A stretch of DNA of 64,000 nucleotides, taken from NCBI GenBank assembly GCA_964006375.1, contig OZ023267.1:13340346-13404345 (forward strand), given 5' to 3'. Shown piece after piece: positions 10,526 to 20,804 of this stretch. How positions within the stretch are numbered: position 1 is the first letter of the stretch; each line of letters opens with the position of its first letter. The DNA is from Tillus elongatus (lineage: Eukaryota; Arthropoda; Insecta; Coleoptera; Cleridae). The position numbers and the translations under genes were made by a program. The notes below the pieces were generated by a model. It was not told the DNA's origin, did not search any database, and worked only from the letters and a program-made list of their open reading frames with translations.

Positions 10526-11090
10526 AAGCATTTTTGAATTGCATTTTAAGATGTGATAAAACGTGGGTACATCATTAAACGCCCGGGTTAAAACCGAAAT
10601 GAACCAATATAGCGTGGCGGGGGGAAGATGACGCAGCTCCAGTGAACGCCAAAATGCGGCTGTCAGCTGGTAGTTTTTGCGATTATGCTTTTTGACCGGC
10701 GTGGCGTTTTGCCCTATCAATGCGGGATACTACCACAGCAAAAGTGCCACAGCGAACTTTTTCGTGAGGTTAGACTTGGGTATCGTCGCAAAGGACGTGA
10801 CCAACTGTTGCGAGAAGCGATTCTCCTTCGTGGCAGCGCTCACATGCCAAACATTGGACCAAACGCATTGAACACAACTAGAACACCCTCTCCACACTTT
10901 TGACACATCGCCCTGCGATTTCCATTCTTTGGGTCACTCAAAGAGGCGTTGGGAACCAAACGATTCGCTGACGACGACGAGGTAAAGCGCCTGTTGTATT
11001 TCTTCATTCTACGGCGACAGTATTACAAAACTTCCGGTAGGCTGTAAAAAATGCATTTCCAAAGGAGCTTACATAGAAAGTAATATGTGC
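10526..11090 (+). pseudogene. Mariner-like transposase relic (catalytic half)
   Basis: Broken plus-strand frames resemble mariner/SETMAR-type transposase. The first-Asp region reads FLNCILRCDKTWVHH, then KMRLSAGSF, then FDRRGV, RRKGRDQLLREAILLRG, and near 10935 GSLKEALGTKRFADDDEVK. The block that should carry the second Asp is replaced by RGSAHMPN. Several stops and frameshifts are present. The N-terminal half is missing; the LINE copy ending at 10510 abuts it. TIRs were not found. Confidence 0.55.
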
Positions 11091-11682
11091 TTGCAATTTG
11101 TGTAGCAAAGAGAATTTTTTGTTGTTGAAAATCTCGTTTATATTTGATATGACCTGGTAGGTGTAAGTTGCTTATGTTTGTAATCTATATTCTCTCCTGT
11201 ATCGATGTGCTGGTCAATAAAAAAGCGCTCTGTAAATCATCATCAGAATGCCAATAGGTAAGCGACAGCTATATTATCTGTAATTGAGTGCTGGTTCGAA
11301 CAGATATATTGCACTGGAAAGGAAAATGGGACTGAAAGCTGTCTGTGTATGTGTGTGGAAATGTCTAATTACTTTTTATCCCACGGCCAGAAACCTAGCT
11401 GTCCATAAATGGAAAACGTCGATCAACGAACGGCAAAACAAGCACACAGGTGCGCCACAACAACAAACCCATACTGGCTGGCGGGTATTGAGAAAGCGGA
11501 ATAATAAGATTTAATTAAAATCAACAGCATACGAAATTGTTTCTGCAAAGATCAAAACAAATCCAACAACAAACATTTACGATTCTGTTTTTAAATGTAA
11601 AACTTCTACGTAAGAGACATAATTTAAAAGGATTCATCCGAAAATAGCACACAACATATTCCAAACTTGACACACTTCGAAT

Positions 11683-12189
11683 TAGTGATGTGTTGTTATT
11701 CAACTATCTGTTATTTTTCAACTGTTATTTTGAAATAACTTTAACAGGGTGTTATCCCATCAAGAAAATAACAGGTACAACATTTCAACAGTTACTTGAA
11801 CGTTGGCTTGTCTAACCACTGAGCCTCAATATAACAGAATAACAGGGTTGACACGTTATTCTGTTCATCTGTTGAAAATCTACTATTATTTTAATCTGTT
11901 GTGGATACGGCTGCTAAGTTGCATAGAGCGTGACAAATGTTAAAGTGACAAGTCTACCACCCCCTCAATACCTTACAGTAAATATTAGTTACAAAATATA
12001 ATTACAGGATCATATTACTTATCACTACTGTCCCTCATGTTTGACTTATGTTAGGACTAATGAAATAATTGCGAGAATTTAAATTTAGGGCTTATTACAT
12101 ACAAAGATTAACAAAAATATGAGTACCAGGTACATACGAAAAATATGTTTTATAATTTATAACTACCTACATTTTCCTAACTAAGAAAT

Positions 12190-12277
<88 letters not shown>

Positions 12278-12702
12278 ATGTGTGTGTGTGTATATATGCA
12301 AACAATAATGATTAATTATTGTCAAAAAAAAATTTATGCATTCAAAGCAGGGTCATCTTTATTTTTCTTATTCTTTGTTTTCGACATCCACATCTGGCAA
12401 ACATGTGATGCATATCTGACACACCACTGACCAGCATAACTCTTAATCTTTTTGTCATAATATCAGAATTCACAATCCGAAATCCGAAGACCCTAGGCGC
12501 CTGAGGCCTGAAGGTAGGTACCTGTTATTTGAGTATTTGGTATAATAACATATAACAGAAAGAGGAGAGACGCTATCGACTATCGATCGACTACCCAGTT
12601 GAAAAGCAGATAAATAACAGACCTGTTATTTTCAACTGTTATTTTTAAATAACAGTAACCGCTTCAACTGTTATTAGAAAATAACTGTTTTGCCCATCAC
12701 AA
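11683..12702. mobile_element. Non-autonomous hAT-type MITE with 8-bp target duplication
   Basis: CTTCGAAT at 11675-11682 is repeated exactly at 12703-12710. The termini read TAGTGATGTG on the left and TTGTGATGGG as the reverse complement on the right, an imperfect TIR of the hAT kind. Sub-terminal regions at both ends are packed with CTGTTATTT and AAATAACAG words in both orientations. The interior holds a (TA)n tract and no transposase. An 8-bp duplication is the hAT hallmark. Confidence 0.85.
12193..12275. repeat. (TA)n microsatellite inside the hAT MITE
   Basis: About 41 uninterrupted TA dinucleotides followed by a short (TG)n run. Its flanks differ from the HINE-like family's flanks, so it arose independently. 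Confidence 0.97.
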
Positions 12703-13101
12703 CTTCGAATTTTGACGCTACAACCGAATCTTAGTTTGATGGTAATATATGAGTTAAATTTTGGAAAAATAGATTGACGAGTTTTAGAGATATAGCATTT
12801 TCGACCATCGGACAACTTGATTCTCAGAATTAGTCAACGAACTTAGTTTCCGGAAAGAATTTTGGAATGTAATGAAAAAACCGGATGCCCTATGTGACGT
12901 AGAAGCTTGGCAAATCATGTGTATACAGGGTGAGTAATTATTGGGTCGTAGAGTAAGTGCAAGTTATTTGGTCCAAAATATGGTGATTGGACCAAACATG
13001 CCTCAATAAAATGTTGATGTGGAAAAAGATACAGGGTGTTAAAGGTGACATGTTTTTTCGTTTTAGTGATTTTTTTTTTAAATTCACTAATGAGGAGATC
13101 A

Positions 13102-13202
<101 letters not shown>

Positions 13203-13288
13203 TAAAACACACTTATGGAATAAAATTCATTATTCAGGAAACAATTGTTTTTGTGGAAAACGCTCGTGAAGTTTCATTTGTCGAACCT

Positions 13289-13616
13289 TATCTTATAATC
13301 ATAGTTAAAAAATTAAACTCCCACCACTTTATCCTCTTTTTTTTAAATAGCAACCATACATTTTTTCATCACAATTCGATGGATCACATTTTTCTGAAGG
13401 CGGAGATACCCCATATGTATGGTCTAATATTACAGTTTTCAATACAGGGTGGAAATTTAATACCGGAATATTAAAACTAAACGGTTTACCCTGAAATTCA
13501 AATTTCGAAAATAAACTTAATAAAAACGCCCCTTTCTTATAATAAATGTTCAAAATGTTCTCCTTTCACTTGTACACAACAAAAATAATCTGCTCTGGAA
13601 TTCTTCCCTAACTCTG
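13289..13616 (-). repeat. Long inverted repeat, left arm of the DDE transposon
   Basis: Nearly identical, in reverse complement, to 14807-15149. It includes the 3' end of the transposase and the downstream non-coding part with ACAGGGTGGAAATTTAATAC. The right arm has about 10 extra bases near 15100. Confidence 0.85.
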
Positions 13617-14608
13617 TTCAACACGTCAGGCGTTACGTTCCCAATTTCTGTTATTTTCATTTTCAAATCATCTAAATCAGCAAAATTGCGTTTTATACAG
13701 TCTGTTTTTAAGGTATCTCTATAAAAAGAAATCAAGAGGTGTAAGATCTGGTGATCTAGCGGGCCATTCTAGGAAACCTCTTCGTCCAATCCATCTTTGT
13801 GCAAAGACTTCGTGTAAATACTCCCGTACTTGAAGAACAAAATGGGCGGTGCATCGTCTTGTTGAAACCATATCCTTTCATGGGGAATATTAGGTTCCAT
13901 TACATTTGGATACAATTCTGCTAACATTGGGACAACCTGTTCTCTTAGCATTTCTAAATATCTTGGACCGTTTAGATTTTCTATAAAAACAGGTCCAACT
14001 ACGTGATCACCAATGATACCAGCCCAAACGTTCAACTTCTGAGGACGCTAAGTGTGTGTTTGTCACATACAGTGGGGGTTTTTGGCAGCTCAATATCTGC
14101 AATTTTGCCTGTTTACATCTCCATTCAAAAGAAATGTTGCTTCATCGGAAAACACGTCTGCAGAAGAAATAACATTTATATGTAACATGTCCAGTAGTTG
14201 TTCACAAAATTGCAGTCTTCTATCAGAATCACCGTCAATCAACTCTTGAACGTGTTTTTTATAGGGATACATTTTTTCGTTTTTGAGACACCTTAAAACT
14301 GTTGATTGACTAACATCATTTTCACGTGCAACTTGACGGGTAGAAGTTGTTGGTTCTTCTTGAAAAGCCAATAAAATATTGAATTTTACATCTTCTTCAA
14401 CAAACTTGGGTCTCCTAGGCAGTGGTTTAGTGTGTTCATAATCACGAAACTGTGAATGTATCTTAGACACAGTTCCCTGGGTTAGTGGGGGCAAATTTGG
14501 ATGTTTTTCATTAAATAGGTTAACAACTTGTGCCTGTGTTCTACACATATCACCATACCCAATCGTCAATAATATTTCTGTTCGCAGAGTTTCAGTTGAA
14601 TATCGCAT
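13553..14608 (-). pseudogene. DDE transposase of the IS630/Tc1/mariner group, frameshifted
   Basis: Reading from 14608 down: an N-terminal helix-turn-helix part (MRYSTETLRTEILLTIGYGD), a second HTH (ARENDVSQSTVLRCLKN), then SSADVFSDEATFLLNG with the first catalytic Asp. After NRQNCRY a stop and frame loss occur (about 14090-14036). The frame resumes with NVWAGIIGDHVVGPVF and FQQDDAPP (second Asp), then shifts again. The third acidic block (EWPARSPDLTPLDFF) lies near 13735-13770, and the C-terminus (PDVLNRVREEFQSRL) at 13553-13735. All three acidic sites survive, but at least two breaks make it non-functional. Confidence 0.85.
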
Positions 14609-14806
14609 TATTAGACCAAAAATTAATTGAAATTATCGAAAGAAAATTATGACTAATTTATTAGGAGACCGCAATACAATACACCACAAAATAAAACAGA
14701 ACTGTGAAATTTTACCTTTCACACTGCAAAAATTGGTAGTTAATAAGAAACGATTAATGATACCAAGTACGTTTTAGATAAACGACAAGATAAGAAATTT
14801 AAGATA

Positions 14807-15149
14807 AGAGTCAGTGAAGAATTCCAGAGCAGATTATTTCGTTGTGTGCAAGTGAATGGAGAACATTTTGAACATTTATTATAAGAAAGAGGCGTTTTTA
14901 TTAAGTTTATTTTCGAAATTTGAATTGCAGGGTAAACTGTTTAGTTTAAATATTCCGGTATTAAATTTCCACCCTGTATTGAAAACTCTAATATTAGACC
15001 ATACATATTGGGTATCTTCGCATTCAGAAAAATGTGATCCATCGAATTGTGATGAAAAAATTTGGGGTTGCTATTTAAAAAAGAAATAGGATAAAGTGGT
15101 GGGGGTAAAATGGTGCGAGTTTAATTTTTTTAACTATGAGTATAAGATA
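14807..15149 (+). repeat. Long inverted repeat, right arm of the DDE transposon
   Basis: Inverted duplicate of the transposase 3' end and its trailing sequence. A frame of 77 codons (14856-15089) is open here and in the left arm, but it resembles no known domain and lies downstream of the transposase stop. I treat it as non-coding. Confidence 0.85.
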
Positions 15150-15420
15150 ATCACACCGATAACTAAAAAAATAATGGACCGATTTTAATAAAATTTGGTA
15201 GGTGCCTTTCTTTTGCAAGTGGCTTGGATAAGTTCGTTAGCCAGGAAAATCTGACCAGTTTTTCCTTGAAAATTTTGGGTTTTCTTTCAGATTTTTTTAT
15301 CCCCGAAAGTAACAAAGCTATGGCAACCAAATTTGGTACTTAAGTTTATACTATTATTACCCTACATGCCAAAATTAAGATCTCTACGTTAAAAGGAAAA
15401 AATTATAGACATGTAAAAAA

Positions 15421-16129
15421 AGTCGGGTGCCGCTGATGACCAGAGAAATGCACAAAACCAAAATATTTTATGTGGATAACAAGATCTATTGTATATTACA
15501 GGCAAAGATTAGGTTTTCTTGACGCAAAAAAGTCAAGAAATAACAGAAAAATTACTTTGAAAATTTCATAGTTTTTCTTCTTAAAATGTCAAAGTCGCGA
15601 TTTTAAACGTCAAAGCTATACAATAAATATTTTTCAATATCATTAACTTTGTAACTCTTTTACTTTTCCAAAAGCATTGTTTTTGTTCTGCGAAAATAAT
15701 TAGGTGTATTAAAATCATCAGGTCACGACTAATTTGCAAAACTCAAACAACTGGAAAGCTACTATTTTATCATGCAATTAATTATCTCTAATTGAATTTT
15801 ATTTGGAATTCCGAATTTAAAATACTACAATACTCAGAAATTATAGTATACAATAGTAAGTGTAATAGAGTTAACAAGAATTGTACTTCTAAAGAAATAA
15901 TTAATAATTGCGACCGTGAGAACACACTTCACGGAGCATTAGATATGTTATAATTTGACATCAAGTGAATATCACTCAACAAAATCTATAAAAATATGTC
16001 GGCTCTTTACATTTCAAAATATATTTCAACAGATGCAAAATCCAATATAATCTTATATGTAAAATTTCCTGCATTTATTTTTCCAGCATGAAAATTTTTC
16101 TTGTGGCAATTAGTTCTGTCGTTTATAAT
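15421..16129. other. AT-rich interval with HINE-like debris
   Basis: Only short family words are visible, such as AATGTCAAAGTCGCGATTTT near 15586, shared with 16650 and 17555. No coding frame or RNA gene was recognised. Confidence 0.4.
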
Positions 16130-16257
16130 TTTTAGTGAATTTTCTTTAATAAAATTCACTAATGAGGAGATCACGACTTTAGAATTTTGAAAAATTTTCT
16201 TCAAATGAGCGCTATTTAGGACCCCTGGAACCCAAATCCGAGGTCGGTTTCAGACTT

Positions 16258-16341
<84 letters not shown>

Positions 16342-16900
16342 TATATATTTATATATTTATGTGTCACACCGCTAACTCAAAAATTAATAAACCGATTTTG
16401 ATTAAACTCGGTGAGTACCTTCCTTTCGCAAGTGGCTTAGATAAGTTTGTTAGCCAGGAAGAGCGGACTAGTTTTTCCCGGAAAATTTTGCGTTTTCTTT
16501 TGGAAAATTTTTATATCTTCGGAAACAACAAAGTTAGGGCAACCATATTGGGTACAAGGATTTATATCATAAAAAGAAAACCATGCACCAAAGTTTGAAT
16601 CTCTACGTTAAAATTTAAAAAAAGTTATAAGCTTTTAAGTTTTTCTTCCTGAAACGTCAAAAAGTCGCCATTCAAAACTTCAAAATTAACATGTTCTAAA
16701 TAAAGAACTTCAAACTAACATTACGGGGGATGTAGCAGAAGTTTTGTAAGAAGTGTGTTCTATAAAGCCTTAAGTTTCAGCTTCAGCCACCATTATCCTT
16801 CATTTTACTTAAATATTTGCAGAAAATGAATTTCAAATACACCATTTTTCTGATGCTTTAGCTGGGGTTTCAACTATATGGTTATAATACATGAAGAAAA
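16130..16900 (+). repeat. HINE-like interspersed repeat, most complete copy
   Basis: It opens with an inverted AGTGAATTTT...AAAATTCACT foldback (16132-16160). Next come TGAGGAGATCACGACTT, a segment with CAAATGAGCGC and CCCAAATCCGAGGTCGG, a (TA)n tract, then CACACCGCTAACTCAAAAAT. A block with CGCAAGTGGCTTAGATAAG and GTTAGCCAGGAAGAGCGGAC follows. Further right come GTCAAAAAGTCGCCATT and CCTTCATTTTACTTAAATAT. No protein is encoded. Sub-terminal inverted repeats around a microsatellite match the architecture of Helentron-associated elements. Confidence 0.6.
16262..16338. repeat. (TA)n microsatellite of a HINE-like copy
   Basis: About 38 TA units at the fixed position between the CGGTTTCAGAC and GTGTCACACCG parts of the family. 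Confidence 0.97.
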
Positions 16901-17042
16901 ACTTTGTACCTAACCCTTGTTAAGCACATTGCGCGCACGAAGCATTGTGAGATTTGGCATTGTTAAAGTGCATATAAACAAGAAGAGCAGAAAGATAAAA
17001 TGTATGTATAATATGTGATTAATAGATTAAACATTGCTTTCT

Positions 17043-17429
17043 TCTAATTAGACGAGCGTCTCACGACGGTAAAAACTTTGATGAGTTTTTTTGGTTTAAC
17101 GAAATGAAAGACCTCCCTAACTGTGCTATGTACACACAATCCTCCCAACTGACCTTCCTGGCCTGCCCTGACATCAGTTTGCCCAATCAAAAGCTAAAAG
17201 AAGTTAAAGGGGAAAAGAAAAGTTCATTGCGCTCACATAACCTTGATATAGGCAGGGTTGATTTTCCTTCTCCTTTTAGCTTTTAATTGGGCAAACTGAT
17301 ATCAGGGCATGTCAGAAAAGTCAGTTGGTAGGATTTTTTGTAACATCACGTTAGGGAGGTCTTCATTTCGTTAAAACAACAAAAAAATCATCCAAGTTTT
17401 TACTGCTGCGAGACGCTCGTCTAATTAGA
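17043..17429. mobile_element. Foldback MITE with about 170-bp inverted arms
   Basis: The left arm starts TCTAATTAGACGAGCGTCTC and the right arm ends with its reverse complement. The two arms stay alignable, with mismatches and small indels, to the AGTTTGCCCAAT blocks near 17178 and 17292. The short centre (about 80 bp) holds no gene. It lies between two stretches of HINE-like sequence. No clear target duplication was seen. Confidence 0.75.
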
Positions 17430-17519
17430 GAGTAGGATTGATTCTCAGTGTGACGGGTTATATATTCATGTCAATGTAAAACACACATTACTCTTATGGT
17501 CGAACATAACAGTTATGGA

Positions 17520-18205
17520 CAGTTAAACAAAACAAATTTGGAGTTTTCCCCAAAACGTCAAAGTCGCAATTTGAAACGTCAAAATTGGCAATGTTTAGGC
17601 AAAGAACGTGAAACAAATACGAATTGTGAAAAGAAAATGTTGCAAGAAGAGTGTTCTGCGAACCCTTGAGTTTCAGCTGCAACCGTCATTGCCCTTCATT
17701 TTACTAAAATATTTACAGAAAATTCATTTCAAATAGACGCTTTCTGTGATGCTTCGGCTGTCGGTTTAGTTAAGTTGATGCTTTCGCTGTAGGTTTAGTG
17801 AAATTTATGGTTTAACGGTCTATAATTTTTAGCTAATTTTCGTAGAACAAATTCGTTAATGCATTTCTGCAGTTTTTATCGAAATATTATGCATGTTTGT
17901 AAGAAAAAAATCTGGACGCAGTAAGTGCGTTTTTGTAGCGAATTTTTATTAAATCCTTCAAATTTCATAACTCAATTTGCTATTAACGTCAAGTTTGTTG
18001 GGTAGGAAACCAGCATTTAAGTTTAGTTTCGGAAAATCTTTGTACATTTTCAAACAATAAGTAATTTTGTTAAAATATAATACATTGTTTCTACTACATA
18101 GGCTATACCGGTAATCAGACTGATCCCTGCTCGCATTTTCTATTTAAAACACTTTTATGAAAATTCACTTTCATAACGCACTTGCTGCGTCCAGACTTTT
18201 TAATT
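17520..18205 (+). repeat. HINE-like fragments, including a 3' hairpin terminus
   Basis: 17550-17780 repeats the GTCAAAGTCGCAATTTGAAA and CCTTCATTTTACTAAAATAT blocks of the family. At 17916-17935 an ACGCAGTAAGTGCGT hairpin starts an inverse-oriented piece. At 18150-18200 AAAATTCACTTTCATAACGC followed by ACTTGCTGCGTCCAGACT gives a clean plus-oriented 3' end. The area is a mosaic of at least two pieces. Confidence 0.5.
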
Positions 18206-18224
18206 ATTATTAATGGCTGTGGCA

Positions 18225-18375
18225 TCTCAGGCCATTAGCACATTCATTCCCAATCCTTAATTAGCTTTACCAACTGTCCAGACAAGGTCAGCTTCTCGTT
18301 GGCCCACCCGGGAATCGAACCTGGGACCTCTCGCCTAGCAGGCTGACATCTAGCATCTTGCGTCATGAAGGCGTG
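18225..18375 (-). mobile_element. tRNA-derived SINE (tRNA-like head)
   Basis: On the minus strand a pol III B box (GGTTCGATTCC) sits in GAGAGGTCCCAGGTTCGATT. It is preceded by an A-box-like TAGATGTCAGCCTGCTAGG. The T-stem is nearly intact, but no matching acceptor stem can be drawn, so this is not a functional tRNA. The trailing part continues left as unique SINE body. No target duplication was located. Confidence 0.6.
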
Positions 18376-20440
18376 TCGTTTCTAATTATGGTGAGAATAC
18401 ATTTAGCCTTACATACATTGTTCCAGGACTAGGGAAGAAATGGGCCAGGGCTAACAATTTACAAAAATTGTTGGTTGCTTGTACACGGTCTATTTATAAC
18501 ATTGTGTTATTGGAGCTGTCGTGACATACTACCTGGTTCCGCACCGAGATGGCAACCCTCTCGTAAATCTTGTCACGGGTTTTCTTAATAAAAGATCATG
18601 AAAAGCTTGCCCGGCTTCTGGCCCGTTACAATTTAGGAAAAGCGAGGTTTCGGAAAAGTAAAGAAAGAAGGAAAAGGAAATTAAACAATCATAGGGAAGA
18701 GTAAAAGAGAAAGAATAGAGAATGGTTTCACGCTACACCCGGGAATTGGGAACTTTAGCGTCGGCAGTTGGTACCACGCTCAGCAGATAGGTCGCGACTA
18801 TTTGCCTATTTCTAGTGACAGGTGCAATAGATGTTAAATAACAGTTTTGGGGGTTAGAAGTTTATAAACTAGTAAATTATTCCACACAAAGTATTTTAGT
18901 CAATTACCTGATAGTTAAATAAAAACAACGACATCAACGGTAAGAGAAATTTAATAGCTGGAATCACAACACTATAAGTGAGGAATGGTTACATTAATTA
19001 GCTGTTGTCTTTTACGCTAACACTCAGCGATGGTAAAAATGTGTTAATGTTTCAGAGATGTAATTATTAATTTAATTTTAATTTAACAAAGATGCAAAGA
19101 TCCACCTTATAGTTGACTGTTCGAGTTTACACACAAATACAAGGTTAAAACATCAACTTAAACGTATGTATAGCTTAATAATCAGCTGATTGTAGGTGTA
19201 CTACTCAAAATTCAACAACAGTGACACAAAATAAACAAACAAACAAAAAACTTCGTGGACTTATATGGAACTACGTCCGTGTCCTTCAACTTCTTTGGGC
19301 CCTCAGATGTGAGTGCTGACCCAGTAAAAGTAGAAAACACCACCAGATTTCAGCCAGAAGCCAGACAAGAAACCCCAAATAGATGAGGTTTTTTTGTTCC
19401 ACAAAATATAAATAATTTCCACTGAATAATTAAAGTAATTAATTGTAAAGTAACAAAATCCAGCTTCTAGCTGCAGTCAACTTTACTGTTCAGTTACAGG
19501 ATTATTAGTAAAAATATCATTTCATGTGAATATTAATCATTTTCCAAAGAACAAAAAACTTTTGATAAGAAGTGATAAGAGAGATGTTAATATTTCCTTT
19601 TGAGTGAATTTTATTAAATTTCAGAAATTATATCTGGTAGAAAGAGAGAGAATGAAAAAGATGATACTATACACTGAAGAGTGAGATAGAAAAACATGGA
19701 TTGTCATAAGAGAGAAGGAGACAGTACATACCTAAGGGCAATTGCTTTTATTAAAATGTAAACAAAACCTCAAACTTATTTGTTTACTGTTTTGGACTTG
19801 GGTTAATTTTTACTAGTAAAATTAGATGAAGAGGGTTGTTTGTGTGTATTAAACCTTAAACTACAACATAAGTGAAAGCGTAATTGGCGCCTTTCCAAGG
19901 TTTTACAAGTGTTCATTACAAACAAACTGTTTATATACCAAAACATACAAACTATTAGCTACAGAGTGTTCACAAGTGAGTATTATGTCCATATATTAAC
20001 TGTGTTTTTCACCCTTGAAGTTAGCAAGCTGCCAGAAATATAAAGAGAGGTTTAGAACCGTCTCAATCTCACAATGTTATGTCGTTTTATATTTATGTTG
20101 CGTTTGCTTTTCCCCACGTACGTGTAATAGGATCTTAATCCAGACCTGTTTACTGTACCTTCTGTTAAAGAGAGTTGTCAATGAGAGTCGAAGTAACCAA
20201 CTTCCTAAATGATGATGACCTGTCTAAAATTCTCAGCTGGGGTTCTGCATATTTGGTTATGTTTAAGATCTCAAAAACACGGAATTGCTTCTTCTCTAGG
20301 CAGGGTACCCGGCAGAAATCAAAAATCAAAATAGATAGAACCCATTTTGCATTTTATGCATTCAAGGAAGAAAGTTCCCAGCAAGATCTGCGAATGAGAC
20401 ATGTTTAAGATAGATGAAGAACGCACTATATTCATATCGG
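18376..20440. other. Non-coding AT-rich interval, nothing recognised
   Basis: No frame with family resemblance, no RNA gene and no (TA)n tract. A GC-richer patch near 18520-18780 (CTGTCGTGACATACTACC, CCCGTTACAATTTAGG) might be LTR remains, but no pairing end was found. Confidence 0.4.
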
Positions 20441-20790
20441 CGCATATTCATTAAGCAGCTTGATAATAACTTAGGTGCTGGTCCAGATTTGATTCCTGTA
20501 TGCTTTTTGAAGCAATGTAAATGTATCTTATCGGATATTCTTGCCAAGATCTTTAATTTGTCACTACAGTTGGGTGTTTTCCCAAATGCTTGAAAGATAA
20601 CGTTCTTGGATCCACTCCATAAAGAGGGTGACATATCTGATATAAAAAACTACAGATCTATAATAAAGAATAGTTTAATTCCTAAGATATTTGAAAATAC
20701 TGTAATGAATATAAAAATAAAAATTGTTTAAAATGTGTTCCCCAGCCTACTTATCACCTCACCAAATTTTTAGTTCTTCAGATATCACAT
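20440..20790 (+). pseudogene. LINE reverse transcriptase fragment (N-terminal RT)
   Basis: The plus strand reads GAGPDLIPVCFLKQC, FNLSLQLGVFPNA, DPLHKEGDISDIKNYRSI and SLIPKIFE, the conserved start of Jockey/CR1-type LINE RT. Stops interrupt it (for example after PNA). It ends before the catalytic region and abuts the RNase H-bearing LINE copy that starts near 20805. Confidence 0.65.
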
Positions 20791-20804
20791 TGTAAAAGGA
20801 AAAA

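Larger units (their letters stand above)
13289..15149 (-). mobile_element. DDE (IS630/Tc1/mariner-like) transposon with snap-back ends
   Basis: The body is a minus-strand transposase gene flanked by inverted repeats of about 330-340 bp (13289-13616 and 14807-15149). The right arm is an inverted copy of the element's own 3' end: on the plus strand, 14815-14880 encodes the last residues of the same transposase (EFQSRLFRCVQVNGEHFEHL, then LL and a stop). The 5' terminus has therefore been replaced by an inverted 3' terminus. The insertion splits a HINE-like repeat. Confidence 0.75.

Noticed and set aside
14856..15089. A 77-codon frame conserved in both arms of the DDE transposon
   Set aside because: Both arms are copies of the same 3' non-coding end, so shared openness is not independent evidence.
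18295..18375. Possible tRNA gene (B box GGTTCGATTCC, minus strand)
   Set aside because: No acceptor-stem pairing and imperfect A box; better explained as a tRNA-derived SINE.
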